This document shows, one piece after another, positions 9,309 through 17,475 of a stretch of DNA of 64,000 nt (its first letter is position 1; the number at the start of each line of letters is the position of its first letter). The position numbers and the translations under genes are program-made. The notes under the pieces were generated by a model that did not search any database, was not told the DNA's origin, and saw only the letters and a list, made by a program, of their open reading frames with translations. The stretch is from Bacteroidota bacterium (GTDB lineage Bacteria > Bacteroidota > Bacteroidia > B-17B0 > Aurantibacillaceae), in NCBI GenBank assembly GCA_016708845.1, contig JADJFB010000025.1, positions 1 through 64,000 of the forward strand, written 5' to 3'.

Positions 9309-9890
9309 ATGATACAACTATTAAAATCACGCATTCAAGCGTCTATTGATTTAAAAACATCTTTATTATCCAATGATGCTATTTTAAATAATGTACAAAA
9401 CATTGTGAATGATATTGTAACGTGTTATAAAAATGACGGTAAAGTATTATGGGCAGGTAATGGCGGCTCTGCTGCTGATGCTCAGCACTTAGCAGCTGAA
9501 TTAAGCGGACGTTTTTATTACGATAGACCACCATTGTTTAGTGAAGCATTACATGTGAATACAAGTTATACAACAGCTGTAGCTAACGATTATAGCTATG
9601 ATGTGATTTTTAGCCGTTTAACCCAAGCCATGGGCCGTAAAGGGGATGTATTAATTGGTTTATCAACTAGCGGTAACTCAACTAATGTGATTAAAGCATT
9701 AGAAGTAGCTAATCAAATTGGAATGGTAACGGTAGCATTTACTGGTGAAACAGGCGGTAAAATGAAAGAATGTGCTAAATACTTAATTAATATTCCTTCT
9801 AAAGATACACCTCGTATTCAGGAATGCCACATGATATTAGGACATACCATTTGTGAATTGGTTGAAATTGCTTTATTCCCTAAACCTTAA
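9309..9890 (+). CDS. gmhA: Phosphoheptose isomerase (sedoheptulose 7-phosphate isomerase)
   Basis: Converts sedoheptulose 7-phosphate to D-glycero-D-manno-heptose 7-phosphate, the first step of nucleotide-heptose synthesis. The SIS-domain signature is complete: LWAGNGGSAADAQHLAAELS at about residues 49-68, VLIGLSTSGNSTNVIKAL at about 115-132, and the C-terminal IQECHMILGHTICELVE carrying the metal or catalytic residues. The length of 193 aa is typical. It is followed five bases later by hddC and then gmhB, a recognised heptose gene set. Confidence 0.93.
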   Translation: MIQLLKSRIQASIDLKTSLLSNDAILNNVQNIVNDIVTCYKNDGKVLWAGNGGSAADAQHLAAELSGRFYYDRPPLFSEALHVNTSYTTAVANDYSYDVIFSRLTQAMGRKGDVLIGLSTSGNSTNVIKALEVANQIGMVTVAFTGETGGKMKECAKYLINIPSKDTPRIQECHMILGHTICELVEIALFPKP

Positions 9891-9895
9891 TACAC

Positions 9896-10591
9896 TTGCT
9901 TAAAGAAGCGATTATATTAGCAGGTGGATTTGGAACGCGATTGCAAGCAGTTGTGAGCGATGTGCCTAAACCAATGGCTCCAATAAATAATGAACCTTTT
10001 TTAAATTATGTGTTTGATTATTTACTGCATTATAAAATAGAACATGTGATTTTATCTACTGGTTATTTAGCAGATAAAATTTCAGATTACTACAAAAACG
10101 AATACAGAGGAATTAAAATTTCGTATACTAAAGAAGAAACTCCCTTAGGAACTGGTGGAGGAATTCGTTTGGCTATGACAAAATGTTACACTAGTGATGT
10201 TTTAGTTTTAAACGGCGATTCTTTCTTTGATGTTAATATAACAGATCATTTCAATAATCATATTTTAAAACAATCTGATTGTAGTTTAGCATTGCGCAAA
10301 GTGGATAATGCTGCGCGTTATGGCACTATTTTGCTTGGTATTGAAAATGCAATTGAAACGTTTAAAGAGAAAGATAATATTGAGCAAGCTGGTTTAATTA
10401 ATGGTGGCGTTTATATTTTAAATAGGAAGTTATATTTGAGTAAAACAAACGAAGCGGTTCCTTTTTCGATAGAGAAAGATTTTTATGAAAGTAGAATTAA
10501 TGAATTACATATTTTTGGGTTTGAATACGATGGTTATTTCATAGACATTGGTATCCCAGAAGATTATAACAAAGCGCTTTTTTCCACATAG
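9896..10591 (+). CDS. hddC: D-glycero-D-manno-heptose 1-phosphate guanylyltransferase-like nucleotidyltransferase
   Basis: A 231-residue sugar-1-phosphate nucleotidyltransferase. The signature AIILAGGFGTRLQ lies at the N-terminus, followed by VPKPMAPINNEPFL, the NGDSFFDVN metal-binding block, and IDIGIPEDY at the C-terminus. Position between gmhA and gmhB makes the GDP-heptose enzyme HddC most likely, though a mannose-1-phosphate enzyme cannot be excluded. The start is TTG at 9896; no ATG lies between the gmhA stop and the signature. The stop codon TAG is supplied by the repeat arm CCACATAGAAACATAG at 10584-10599, so an element may have inserted at or into the gene end. Confidence 0.82.
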   Translation: MLKEAIILAGGFGTRLQAVVSDVPKPMAPINNEPFLNYVFDYLLHYKIEHVILSTGYLADKISDYYKNEYRGIKISYTKEETPLGTGGGIRLAMTKCYTSDVLVLNGDSFFDVNITDHFNNHILKQSDCSLALRKVDNAARYGTILLGIENAIETFKEKDNIEQAGLINGGVYILNRKLYLSKTNEAVPFSIEKDFYESRINELHIFGFEYDGYFIDIGIPEDYNKALFST

Positions 10592-10650
10592 AAACATAGA
10601 GTAAGGAAAGTAGACATGTTTTTGCACTAGTCGCGTAGCTATGCGACTTT
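10584..10650. repeat. Half copy of a palindromic intergenic element plus a hairpin
   Basis: CCACATAGAAACATAG (10584-10599) is identical to the left arm of the palindromic element at 44407-44545, and the similarity continues for a few bases (TAAGG). The right arm is missing here. Instead a short near-palindrome, GTCGCGTAGCTATGCGAC (10630-10647), follows. The left arm overlaps the hddC stop. Confidence 0.6.
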
Positions 10651-10699
10651 GAATAAATCTTGCTTGGGTTAAATTTGTTTTATTAAAATAACGTTGAAA

Positions 10700-11248
10700 A
10701 TGACTTTAAAGGATTTAAATATAGATAGTACCTGGACTTTGTTTTTAGACAGAGATGGTGTGATAAACAAAAAGTTGGAAGACGATTATGTGAAACACAC
10801 AACGGAGTTTGAATTCATAGATGGAACATTAAATGCACTGAGAATGTTAAACCCACTATTTAAAACTATTGTGGTTGTAACTAATCAACAATGCATTGGA
10901 AAGAAAATTATTTTCCCGCAAGATTTAGATTTGATTCATCAAAACATGATGTATGAAATTAACTACTTGAAAGGAAGAATTGATAAAATATATCATTCCC
11001 CTTATTTAGCAATCGAAAATCACCCTACACGTAAACCATCTATCGGAATGGCTTTGCAGGCGCAACAAGATTTTCCACATATAGATTTTAATAAATCTAT
11101 TATGGTGGGAGATAGCATGAGTGATATGGAGTTTGGCAGAAACGCCGGAATGAAAACAGTTTATATTAGCCCAGAAGCAAAAGTAGATGATCGCATTGAT
11201 TTTAATTTTAAGTCGTTGATTTATTTTGCACACTCATTAACGCAATAG
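10700..11248 (+). CDS. gmhB: HAD-IIIA phosphatase, D-glycero-D-manno-heptose 1,7-bisphosphate phosphatase-like
   Basis: A HAD-superfamily phosphatase of about 182 residues. The nucleophile motif is LFLDRDGVINKK, with the HisB/GmhB-type DRDGV signature. Motif II is VVVTNQQCIG, and motif IV is IMVGDSMSDMEFG. The Cys/His zinc loop of canonical GmhB is not obvious, so this may be a zinc-free variant. ATG at 10700 is preferred over the in-frame TTG at 10694. It completes a gmhA-hddC-gmhB set. Confidence 0.82.
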   Translation: MTLKDLNIDSTWTLFLDRDGVINKKLEDDYVKHTTEFEFIDGTLNALRMLNPLFKTIVVVTNQQCIGKKIIFPQDLDLIHQNMMYEINYLKGRIDKIYHSPYLAIENHPTRKPSIGMALQAQQDFPHIDFNKSIMVGDSMSDMEFGRNAGMKTVYISPEAKVDDRIDFNFKSLIYFAHSLTQ

Positions 11249-11254
11249 CATATT

Positions 11255-12004
11255 TTGAAAGTATCAATCATAACCATCACCTATAATAGCGAATCAACCT
11301 TAATAGATACGATTGACTCTGTATTAAATCAAACGTATAAAGATATTGAGTACATTATTGTAGATGGAGCATCTACAGATAGTACTTTATCTATCATTCA
11401 TTCTTACAAAGATAAAATAGCTAAAGTAGTTTCAGAAAAAGATAATGGCCTATACGATGCCTTGAACAAAGGCATTTCGATGGCTAGCGGTGATGTGATT
11501 GGTATTTTACATAGCGATGATTTTTATACTAACCATCATATTATTGAAAACGTAGTAAACACCTTTAAATTAAATCAGGCAGATGCTGTATATGCTGATT
11601 TATATTATGTAGATAAAAACGACACCAATAAAATTCATCGTAAATGGGAATCTGGACATTATAAGCATGGTATGTTTATGAATGGCTGGATGCCACCACA
11701 TCCAACATTCTTCGTCAAACGTTCTGTTTACCAAAAACATGGAAGTTTTAATTTAGATTTAGTATCAGCAGCCGATTATGAATTAATGCTGCGCTTTATT
11801 CATAAACACAAAATTAAGTTGGCATACTTGCCTGAATTTGCGATCAAAATGCGAGTAGGAGGGAAGAGTAACGTCTCTCTTCAAAATAGGATTAGAGCCA
11901 ATAACGAAGATAGAAAGGCCTGGAAAATAAACGGACTAAAGCCACATTTTTACACTTTGTATTTAAAACCGCTTAGAAAAATTATTCAGTTATTTAAAAA
12001 GTAA
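11255..12004 (+). CDS. Glycosyltransferase family 2
   Basis: A 249-residue GT-A fold transferase: SIITITYNSESTLIDTIDSV at the N-terminus, IIVDGASTDST, the DXD-type HSDDFY at about residue 89, and a WMPPHPTFFVKRSVY acceptor-side block typical of WcaA/WbbD-like enzymes. It is cytosolic or membrane-peripheral. The start is TTG at 11255; the in-frame codon three positions upstream is the gmhB stop, so no ATG is possible. It presumably adds a sugar to the glycan served by the preceding genes; sugar and linkage are unknown. Confidence 0.88.
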   Translation: MKVSIITITYNSESTLIDTIDSVLNQTYKDIEYIIVDGASTDSTLSIIHSYKDKIAKVVSEKDNGLYDALNKGISMASGDVIGILHSDDFYTNHHIIENVVNTFKLNQADAVYADLYYVDKNDTNKIHRKWESGHYKHGMFMNGWMPPHPTFFVKRSVYQKHGSFNLDLVSAADYELMLRFIHKHKIKLAYLPEFAIKMRVGGKSNVSLQNRIRANNEDRKAWKINGLKPHFYTLYLKPLRKIIQLFKK

Positions 12005-12005
12005 G

Positions 12006-12401
12006 ATGAGTCTGGTAACAAACATAAGCCTTCGTATTGACTGGAGCGAATTAGATGTATTTGGACACGTAAATAACGTTGCCTTTAATAGATATGCTCA
12101 AGCGGCTCGTTTAAATTATGTGGATACCATTGGCTTAATGGAATTGCATAAAACGCAAAACATTGGTTTTATGGTAGCTGAAACCAATTGTCAGTTTAAA
12201 AAAGAACTATTATTTCCCGGTAATATTCACATTCAAACTAAAATTGATTTTGTTAAAAATACCAGTTTTGCTTTAGAGCATAGCATGACTAATGATAGCG
12301 GCGAATTAGTTGCCATAGCCAAAGATGTGTTAGTGGTATTTGATTTTAATAAAAAAGAAAAGTGTTTGATACCTGAAGAGATTAAAGAGAAGATTGTTTG
12401 A
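12006..12401 (+). CDS. Acyl-CoA thioesterase, hotdog fold (YbgC/4HBT-like)
   Basis: A 131-residue single hotdog domain. The 4HBT active-site signature is visible as WSELDVFGHVNNVAFNRYAQ at about residues 14-33, including the catalytic Asp. The ATG is one base after the stop of the glycosyltransferase, so it probably belongs to that operon. Substrates of this family range from short acyl-CoAs to hydroxybenzoyl-CoA; none can be assigned. Confidence 0.85.
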   Translation: MSLVTNISLRIDWSELDVFGHVNNVAFNRYAQAARLNYVDTIGLMELHKTQNIGFMVAETNCQFKKELLFPGNIHIQTKIDFVKNTSFALEHSMTNDSGELVAIAKDVLVVFDFNKKEKCLIPEEIKEKIV

Positions 12402-12403
12402 TG

Positions 12404-13515
12404 ATTTAAATGTAAAATATATTTTAGTCAGTTGTTGCATTCTTTCAAACAGCTTATATTGAAACTTCTCAGATAATTCCTTAAAGGGAGTATTTTCTCC
12501 ATCTAATCTAATTAAATAAGTTTCTTCTGGTTTAGTATTTTCCAATATTATCTTTTTTTCGTTTGAAAAATAAATATCACTTAAATAATCGTCTTTTCTA
12601 TTCATATAATAAATACTGCATGTTCTTTTTAGAGGATATGCATCTTTAATTTTAAAGGCTAATGACTCTTAGTGTTTTTACTCCATTCTTTAGGTATATT
12701 AAGAGGAATATGAAAGTGTCCGCTAAAACAAATAAAGTTTAAGTCTTTAGTTTTTTCAATTTCAAATTTAATGTTGCTGTACATGTAGTTTTCTCTTACT
12801 GGCGATTTAATGCACTTTACTTCTTAATCATTTATATAAATATTTAATCCTATTAAATAATTTTCTATTTTGGTGTAATTATCAACTCCTAAATATGAGA
12901 TGTGTGCACCTCGATTTTCTAATAACCTATTTTGGAAATTTTTATATAATTTAATTTTTGTTTTTTTTGATGTACGTTTATTAATGGATTGTAATATATC
13001 TAAATCAACTTGTACCAAGTTTCTATTCTTTTTATCTTCATAATATTGCAAAATATCATTAGACTCCATATTATTAATTGATACTATATCTATTGGAATA
13101 AACCTGATTCTTTCATTAATTGGTAAATTATTATTTAAAAAATAAATTTTTCGTAAAAGCATGACTGTATTCTTCGACTTTTAAAAAAGAAGTAACCTTA
13201 TATAGATAAGTTTTAACATTTTCCAAATAAAGATGGTCATTATAAACCTCCGTATATGCATGGAAATTCGGTAAATACAATGCTTTTATTACTCTTTAAC
13301 AAGTCAATACATTTTGCTTGTACCGCTCCAAGTCCATAAGTTTCATGTCGTTCTCCGAAAAAATAAAAATTATAACTTGCTAAAGTTATAAAAATACTAT
13401 CCCTCTCGTTAATCTGAAATAGATTTATACAATTTTTATTAAAATATGAATTATTCTGACTAATAATTGTCAGATTAAAAGTAATTAGGAATATCAGCAA
13501 ATATGTTTTCGCCAT
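12404..13515 (-). pseudogene. Multiply frameshifted secreted protein gene, possibly erythromycin-esterase/ChaN-like
   Basis: Three short open frames on the minus strand read as one protein when the intervening frames are followed. ATG at 13515 gives a signal peptide (MAKTYLLIFLITFNLTIISQ) and FFGERHETYGLGAVQ, then a frame change near 13240-13250 (YNDHLYLENVKTYLYKVTSF). Another near 13160 leads to LRKIYFLNNNLPINERIRF, and another near 12826 to NFICFSGHFHIPLNIPKEW. A stop or indel near 12665 precedes MNRKDDYLSDIYFSNEKK. The GERHE block and later GHFHIP resemble ChaN/Tiki/erythromycin-esterase proteins, but weakly. The true 3' end is uncertain. It follows acyP with almost no gap. Confidence 0.5.
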
Positions 13516-13528
13516 TTTAGCTATCAAT

Positions 13529-13801
13529 TTATCGTGGATTTGTATTCCTTCTTAACAAATATACAACCTCAAACGTTTGAAAATTTCTTACTTACCTTCT
13601 TTTGCAATCAGGCGTTTTAATAAGAGCGAACACTACCAATCAATAATTTGTTAATGTCATCTTCTAAACCTTCGGCTTAATTAATACACGCCATCTTAAG
13701 TTTCTTACTAACCAGTTACATTGCATTTGATGTATTGCATGAAAACGATAAGATACTCGCTGTACTTTTCCCTTTACGGTTATGTTGTAATGACGAATCA
13801 A
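13529..13801 (-). pseudogene. acyP: Acylphosphatase, multiply frameshifted
   Basis: No intact frame exists, but pieces in successive frames form an acylphosphatase: TTG at 13801 then IRHYNITVKGKVQ (the VKGKVQG block with R for G), VSYRFHA, VRNL, EGLEDDINKLL, and finally FQTFEVVYLLRRN before a stop at 13529-13531. Total length, 273 bases, is exactly that of a normal 90-residue acylphosphatase, which argues for many small compensating length errors rather than large deletion. Several breaks look like one base missing from short runs. The start lies two bases below the reconstructed uxs stop, so it would be the next operon gene. Hydrolysis of acyl phosphates is the family activity. Confidence 0.6.
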
Positions 13802-13802
13802 A

Positions 13803-14802
13803 TTACTTATTAAGCGTTTCTAAATTACGGTGTTCTGTTTTATTCAATTCTTCTTTTGATAAAGACTTGAAATAATCGTAAGTAATTTTTAAACCTTCTG
13901 CTCTGTTAACTTTTAGGTGTCCAACCTAAAATTTCCTTAGCTTTTGTAATATCTGGTCTACGTTGTTTTGGATCATCTTTTGGTAAAGCCAACGAAATTA
14001 ATTTTTGATTAGAACCAGTTAGTTTTAAAATTTCATCAGCAAAATCTTTAATGCTAATTTCATCAGGATTTCCAATATTTACAGGTAAGTGATAGTCACT
14101 CATTAGTAAACGATAAATACCTTCTACTAAATCATCTACAAAACAAAAACTACGTGTTTGGCTGCCATCACCAAACATAGTTAAATCTTCGCCACGCAAT
14201 GCTTGCCCAATAAATGCAGGTAATACACGCCCGTCGTTTAATCTCATTTTTGGTCCGTAGGTATTAAAAATACGAATGATGCGAGTTTCTAAACCATGTG
14301 TTTCGTGATACGCCATAGTTAAAGCTTCCATAAAACGTTTAGCTTCGTCGTAGCAACCACGTGGACCAACAGGATTTACATTCCCCCAATATTCTTCTGT
14401 TTGAGGATGCACGGCTGGATCTCCATAAACTTCACTTGTAGAAGCTACTAATACTCTTGCTTTTTTAACACGAGCAAATCCTAAAACGTTATGTGTTCCT
14501 AACGAAGAAACTTTCAACGTTTGAATAGGAATTTTTAAATAATCAATTGGGCTTGCAGGAGATGCAAAATGCAAAATATAATCTACATTTCCAGCAACGT
14601 GAATGTATTTACTCACATCGTGATTATAAAATTCAAATTGTGGTAATTTAAATAAATGTTCAATGTTTTTTAAATCGCCTGTAATTAAATTATCCATGGC
14701 AACAACTGCCATCCCTTCTTTAATAAAACGGTCGCATAAATGCGAACCTAAAAATCCTGCTGCTCCTGTAATTAATATTCTTTTCTGACTCATATGACTC
14801 AT
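13803..14802 (-). CDS. uxs: UDP-glucuronate decarboxylase / UDP-xylose synthase (3' frameshift)
   Basis: An extended SDR enzyme converting UDP-glucuronate to UDP-xylose. Rossmann motif GAAGFLG lies at about residues 13-19, STSEVYGDP at 121-129, and the catalytic YDEAK (Y151, K155) follows. MRLNDGRVLPAFI and PDITKAKEILGW are typical of UXS. The apparent stop at 13906 comes right after GWTPKS. Removing one A from AAAA (13911-13914 on the complement) restores PKVNRAEGLKITYDYFKSL and a family-length tail ending at 13803. It is adjacent to ugd, which makes its substrate. An alternative start is Met4 at 14793. Confidence 0.88.
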
Positions 14803-14814
14803 CTAATTGACTAA

Positions 14815-16137
14815 TTAGTTCGTTTTAATTCCTATACAGTAATAGCTGTAACCTATTTTTTTCATGTCTTGAGGGTCAAAAATATTTCTTCCGTCAAATA
14901 ACGTTTTTTGTTTTAAACGTTTACTGATTTCATCAAAATCAGGCACTCTAAATTCTGGCCACTCTGTTACAATTAATAAAGCATCCGCTCCATCTAATGT
15001 ATCATACATATCTAATGAATAGCCAATCGTATCTTTTAATGTGTGTTGCGCTTCTTTCATCGCTACTGGATCGTAGGCAACAACACTAGCGCCTGCTTTT
15101 AATAATTTTTCGATAATTACTAATGATGGTGCTTCGCGCATATCATCTGTTTTTGGTTTAAATGATAATCCCCAAAGTGCAAATTTCTTTCCTTTTAAAT
15201 CACCACTGAAGTGATTTTTTACTTTCGTAAATAATACTTCTTTTTGATTTTCGTTAACTTCTTCAACAGCATTTAAAATACGCATGTTGTATTTATTTTC
15301 TTTAGCTGTTTTAATTAATGCTTTTACATCTTTAGGGAAACAGCTTCCACCGTATCCAACTCCAGGATAAATAAATTTTGTTCCAATACGCGTGTCGCTA
15401 CCAATACCTTTACGAACCATGTTTACATCAGCACCCATAATTTCACAAAGATTTGCCACATCATTCATAAAAGAAATTTTTGTAGCTAACATCGCATTTG
15501 CTGCATATTTGGTCATTTCAGCCGAAGGGATATCCATAAAATAAATTGGATGTCCGTTCATTAAAAATGGTTTGTATAATTTACGCATTAATTCTTCTGC
15601 TTCTGGTCTATCCACACCAACCACAATTCTATCTGGTTTCATGAAATCTTCAATGGCTGCGCCTTCTTTTAAGAATTCAGGATTTGATGCTACATAGATA
15701 TTTAAATTTGAAGCGCGTTTTTCTAATTGTGTTTTTAAAGCACCTCTAACTTTTTCGGCAGTACCAACTGGCACGGTACTTTTAGTAACAACTACTAAAG
15801 CATTTTGAGCGTGCTCACCAATACTTGAAGCAACCGCTAATACATATTTTAAATCAGCAGATCCATCTTCATCGGGTGGCGTACCAACGGCAATAAAAAC
15901 TACTTCAGCTCCTTGAATACTATCTTTTAAAGATGTCGAAAAATGTAAACGTTTTTTATCTACGTTACGTTTTACCAACTCATCTAAGCCTGGTTCATAA
16001 ATTGGCAATATACCTTTGTGTAGATTATCAATCTTGTTTTGATCAATATCAATACAAGTTACGTCCATACCTACTTCGGAAAAACATGTTCCTGTTACTA
16101 ATCCTACGTATCCTGTTCCTACAATTGCTACTTTCAT
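14815..16137 (-). CDS. ugd: UDP-glucose 6-dehydrogenase
   Basis: Oxidises UDP-glucose to UDP-glucuronate with two NAD+. The 440-residue frame has the NAD-binding GTGYVGLVTG at the N-terminus, IYEPGLDELV, ASNPEFLKEGAAIEDFMKPD and the catalytic cysteine C266 in YGGSCFPKD, followed by LSFKPKTDDMREAPS. All hallmark residues are present and the length is normal. It sits between the aminotransferase (13 bases) and uxs (12 bases), forming one nucleotide-sugar operon. Confidence 0.95.
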   Translation of the reverse strand: MKVAIVGTGYVGLVTGTCFSEVGMDVTCIDIDQNKIDNLHKGILPIYEPGLDELVKRNVDKKRLHFSTSLKDSIQGAEVVFIAVGTPPDEDGSADLKYVLAVASSIGEHAQNALVVVTKSTVPVGTAEKVRGALKTQLEKRASNLNIYVASNPEFLKEGAAIEDFMKPDRIVVGVDRPEAEELMRKLYKPFLMNGHPIYFMDIPSAEMTKYAANAMLATKISFMNDVANLCEIMGADVNMVRKGIGSDTRIGTKFIYPGVGYGGSCFPKDVKALIKTAKENKYNMRILNAVEEVNENQKEVLFTKVKNHFSGDLKGKKFALWGLSFKPKTDDMREAPSLVIIEKLLKAGASVVAYDPVAMKEAQHTLKDTIGYSLDMYDTLDGADALLIVTEWPEFRVPDFDEISKRLKQKTLFDGRNIFDPQDMKKIGYSYYCIGIKTN

Positions 16138-16150
16138 AAATCTAATTTTA

Positions 16151-17290
16151 TTATTTTACTAATTCTAATAAGTTATCTGTAATATATTTCAATGTTTCTT
16201 CATCCATTTCGGTATGCATAGGCAGAGATAAAACCGTTGCACATAATTTTTCTGTTACTGGAAAATCTCCGTTTTTAAATCGATCGCTTTTGTAGGCATT
16301 TTGCTCATGCAATGGAATCGGGTAGTAAATCATTGCTGGAATACCACGCTCTGATAATTGTTCTCTTAATTTTGTTCTATCAACACCATTTAATTGTAAC
16401 GTATATTGATGAAACACATGGGTAGAATTTGTTGCTCTTACAGGTGTTTTAAATTTTGGATGGTTGGCTAATGCTTTGTCATAGTAGTCAGCAGCTTTAT
16501 TTCTAGCAGCAGCATATTCATCTAAATGTTTTAATTTTGCTTTTAATACTACCGCTTGTATGGTATCTAAACGAGAGTTAACTCCTAACACATCATGCAC
16601 GTACTGCACACTTTGGCCATGATGCGCCACCATGCGTAATTGTTTTGCAAGAGCATCATCATTTGTGTAAATGGCACCGCCATCGCCATAGCACCCTAAA
16701 TTTTTACTTGGAAAAAAGGATGTACAACCAATAGTTCCGATAGTTCCTGCTTTTGCTTTTTTACCATCGCTAAATCTATAATCAGCACCAATAGCCTGCG
16801 CTACATCTTCAATCACAAATAAATTATGTTTTTTTGCTAAGGCCATAATACGTTCCATATCTGCACATTGTCCAAATAAATGAACAGGTACAATAGCTTT
16901 TGTTTTTGAGGTAATGGCTTTTTCTATCGCTTCAATATCAATATCAAAAGTGTCAGGATACACGTCTACTAAAACAGGAGTTAATCCTAATAAACCAATT
17001 ACTTCGGCAGTTGCAACATAAGTAAAACTAGCAGTAATGACTTCATCACCTGGTTTTAAATCCAAAGCCATCATCGCAATTTGCAAAGCATCCGTTCCAT
17101 TAGCACAAGGAATCACATGTTTTACATTTAAATACTTTTCTAAATCCGCTTGAAATTCTTTAACAGCAGGCCCGTTAATAAAAGCGGTGGTATTAATCAC
17201 TTCTTGTATTCCTGCATCAACTTCTGCTTTTATTTTTTCGTATTGACCTTTTAAGTCAACCATTTGTATTTTTTTGGTAAGAGTCGCCAT
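16151..17290 (-). CDS. DegT/DnrJ/EryC1/StrS family sugar aminotransferase (WbpE-like)
   Basis: A PLP-dependent sugar aminotransferase of about 379 residues. It has MVDLKGQYEKIK at the start, PCANGTDALQIAMMAL, DEVITASFTYVATAE, VIEDVAQAIGADY and the PLP lysine in FFPSKNLGCYGDGGA. Sequence style is close to WbpE/WlbC, which aminate UDP-3-keto-GlcNAc-uronate, but no other genes of that route are nearby, so the substrate stays open. Start at Met5 of the frame (17290) is preferred to 17302; a still shorter start at MVDLK is possible. First gene of the minus-strand sugar operon. Confidence 0.87.
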   Translation of the reverse strand: MATLTKKIQMVDLKGQYEKIKAEVDAGIQEVINTTAFINGPAVKEFQADLEKYLNVKHVIPCANGTDALQIAMMALDLKPGDEVITASFTYVATAEVIGLLGLTPVLVDVYPDTFDIDIEAIEKAITSKTKAIVPVHLFGQCADMERIMALAKKHNLFVIEDVAQAIGADYRFSDGKKAKAGTIGTIGCTSFFPSKNLGCYGDGGAIYTNDDALAKQLRMVAHHGQSVQYVHDVLGVNSRLDTIQAVVLKAKLKHLDEYAAARNKAADYYDKALANHPKFKTPVRATNSTHVFHQYTLQLNGVDRTKLREQLSERGIPAMIYYPIPLHEQNAYKSDRFKNGDFPVTEKLCATVLSLPMHTEMDEETLKYITDNLLELVK

Positions 17291-17351
17291 TCTATGCTTC
17301 AAATTGTATCATGCGAATATAATCAATTTGAATTTATTAAATTATAAATAT

Positions 17352-17426
17352 TTGGAGCTTTTTCCCGCTTTTCGCTTTATCTTTTTGGTCATGAAAAATG
17401 CCAAAAAGGATGTCGCTGCAATCGGG
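17352..17426. repeat. Large imperfect palindrome, REP-like intergenic repeat
   Basis: The left side (CCCGCTTTTCGCTTTATC, then TTTTTGGTCAT) pairs imperfectly with the right side (ATGCCAAAAAGGAT, then GTCGCTGCAATCGGG), giving a hairpin of about 75 bases between the aminotransferase and helicase genes. Elements of this look recur between genes in Bacteroidota genomes, as far as I recall. It carries no coding potential. Confidence 0.5.
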
Positions 17427-17442
17427 GCTAAGGCTAATTCGT

Positions 17443-17475
17443 AGACCTGTCAGGTTTTTAAAACCTGACAGGTCT
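17443..17475. terminator. Perfect 16-bp inverted repeat at the helicase 3' end
   Basis: AGACCTGTCAGGTTTT and its exact complement are separated by a single base. The right end overlaps the stop codon of the minus-strand helicase gene (ending at 17474). It can act as a terminator for that transcript, and it also looks like a dispersed Bacteroidota intergenic palindrome. Together with the preceding palindrome it fills the gap between the two operons. Confidence 0.6.

Noticed and set aside
17352..17475. CRISPR array
   Set aside because: There are palindromes but no regularly spaced direct repeats, and no cas genes anywhere in the window.
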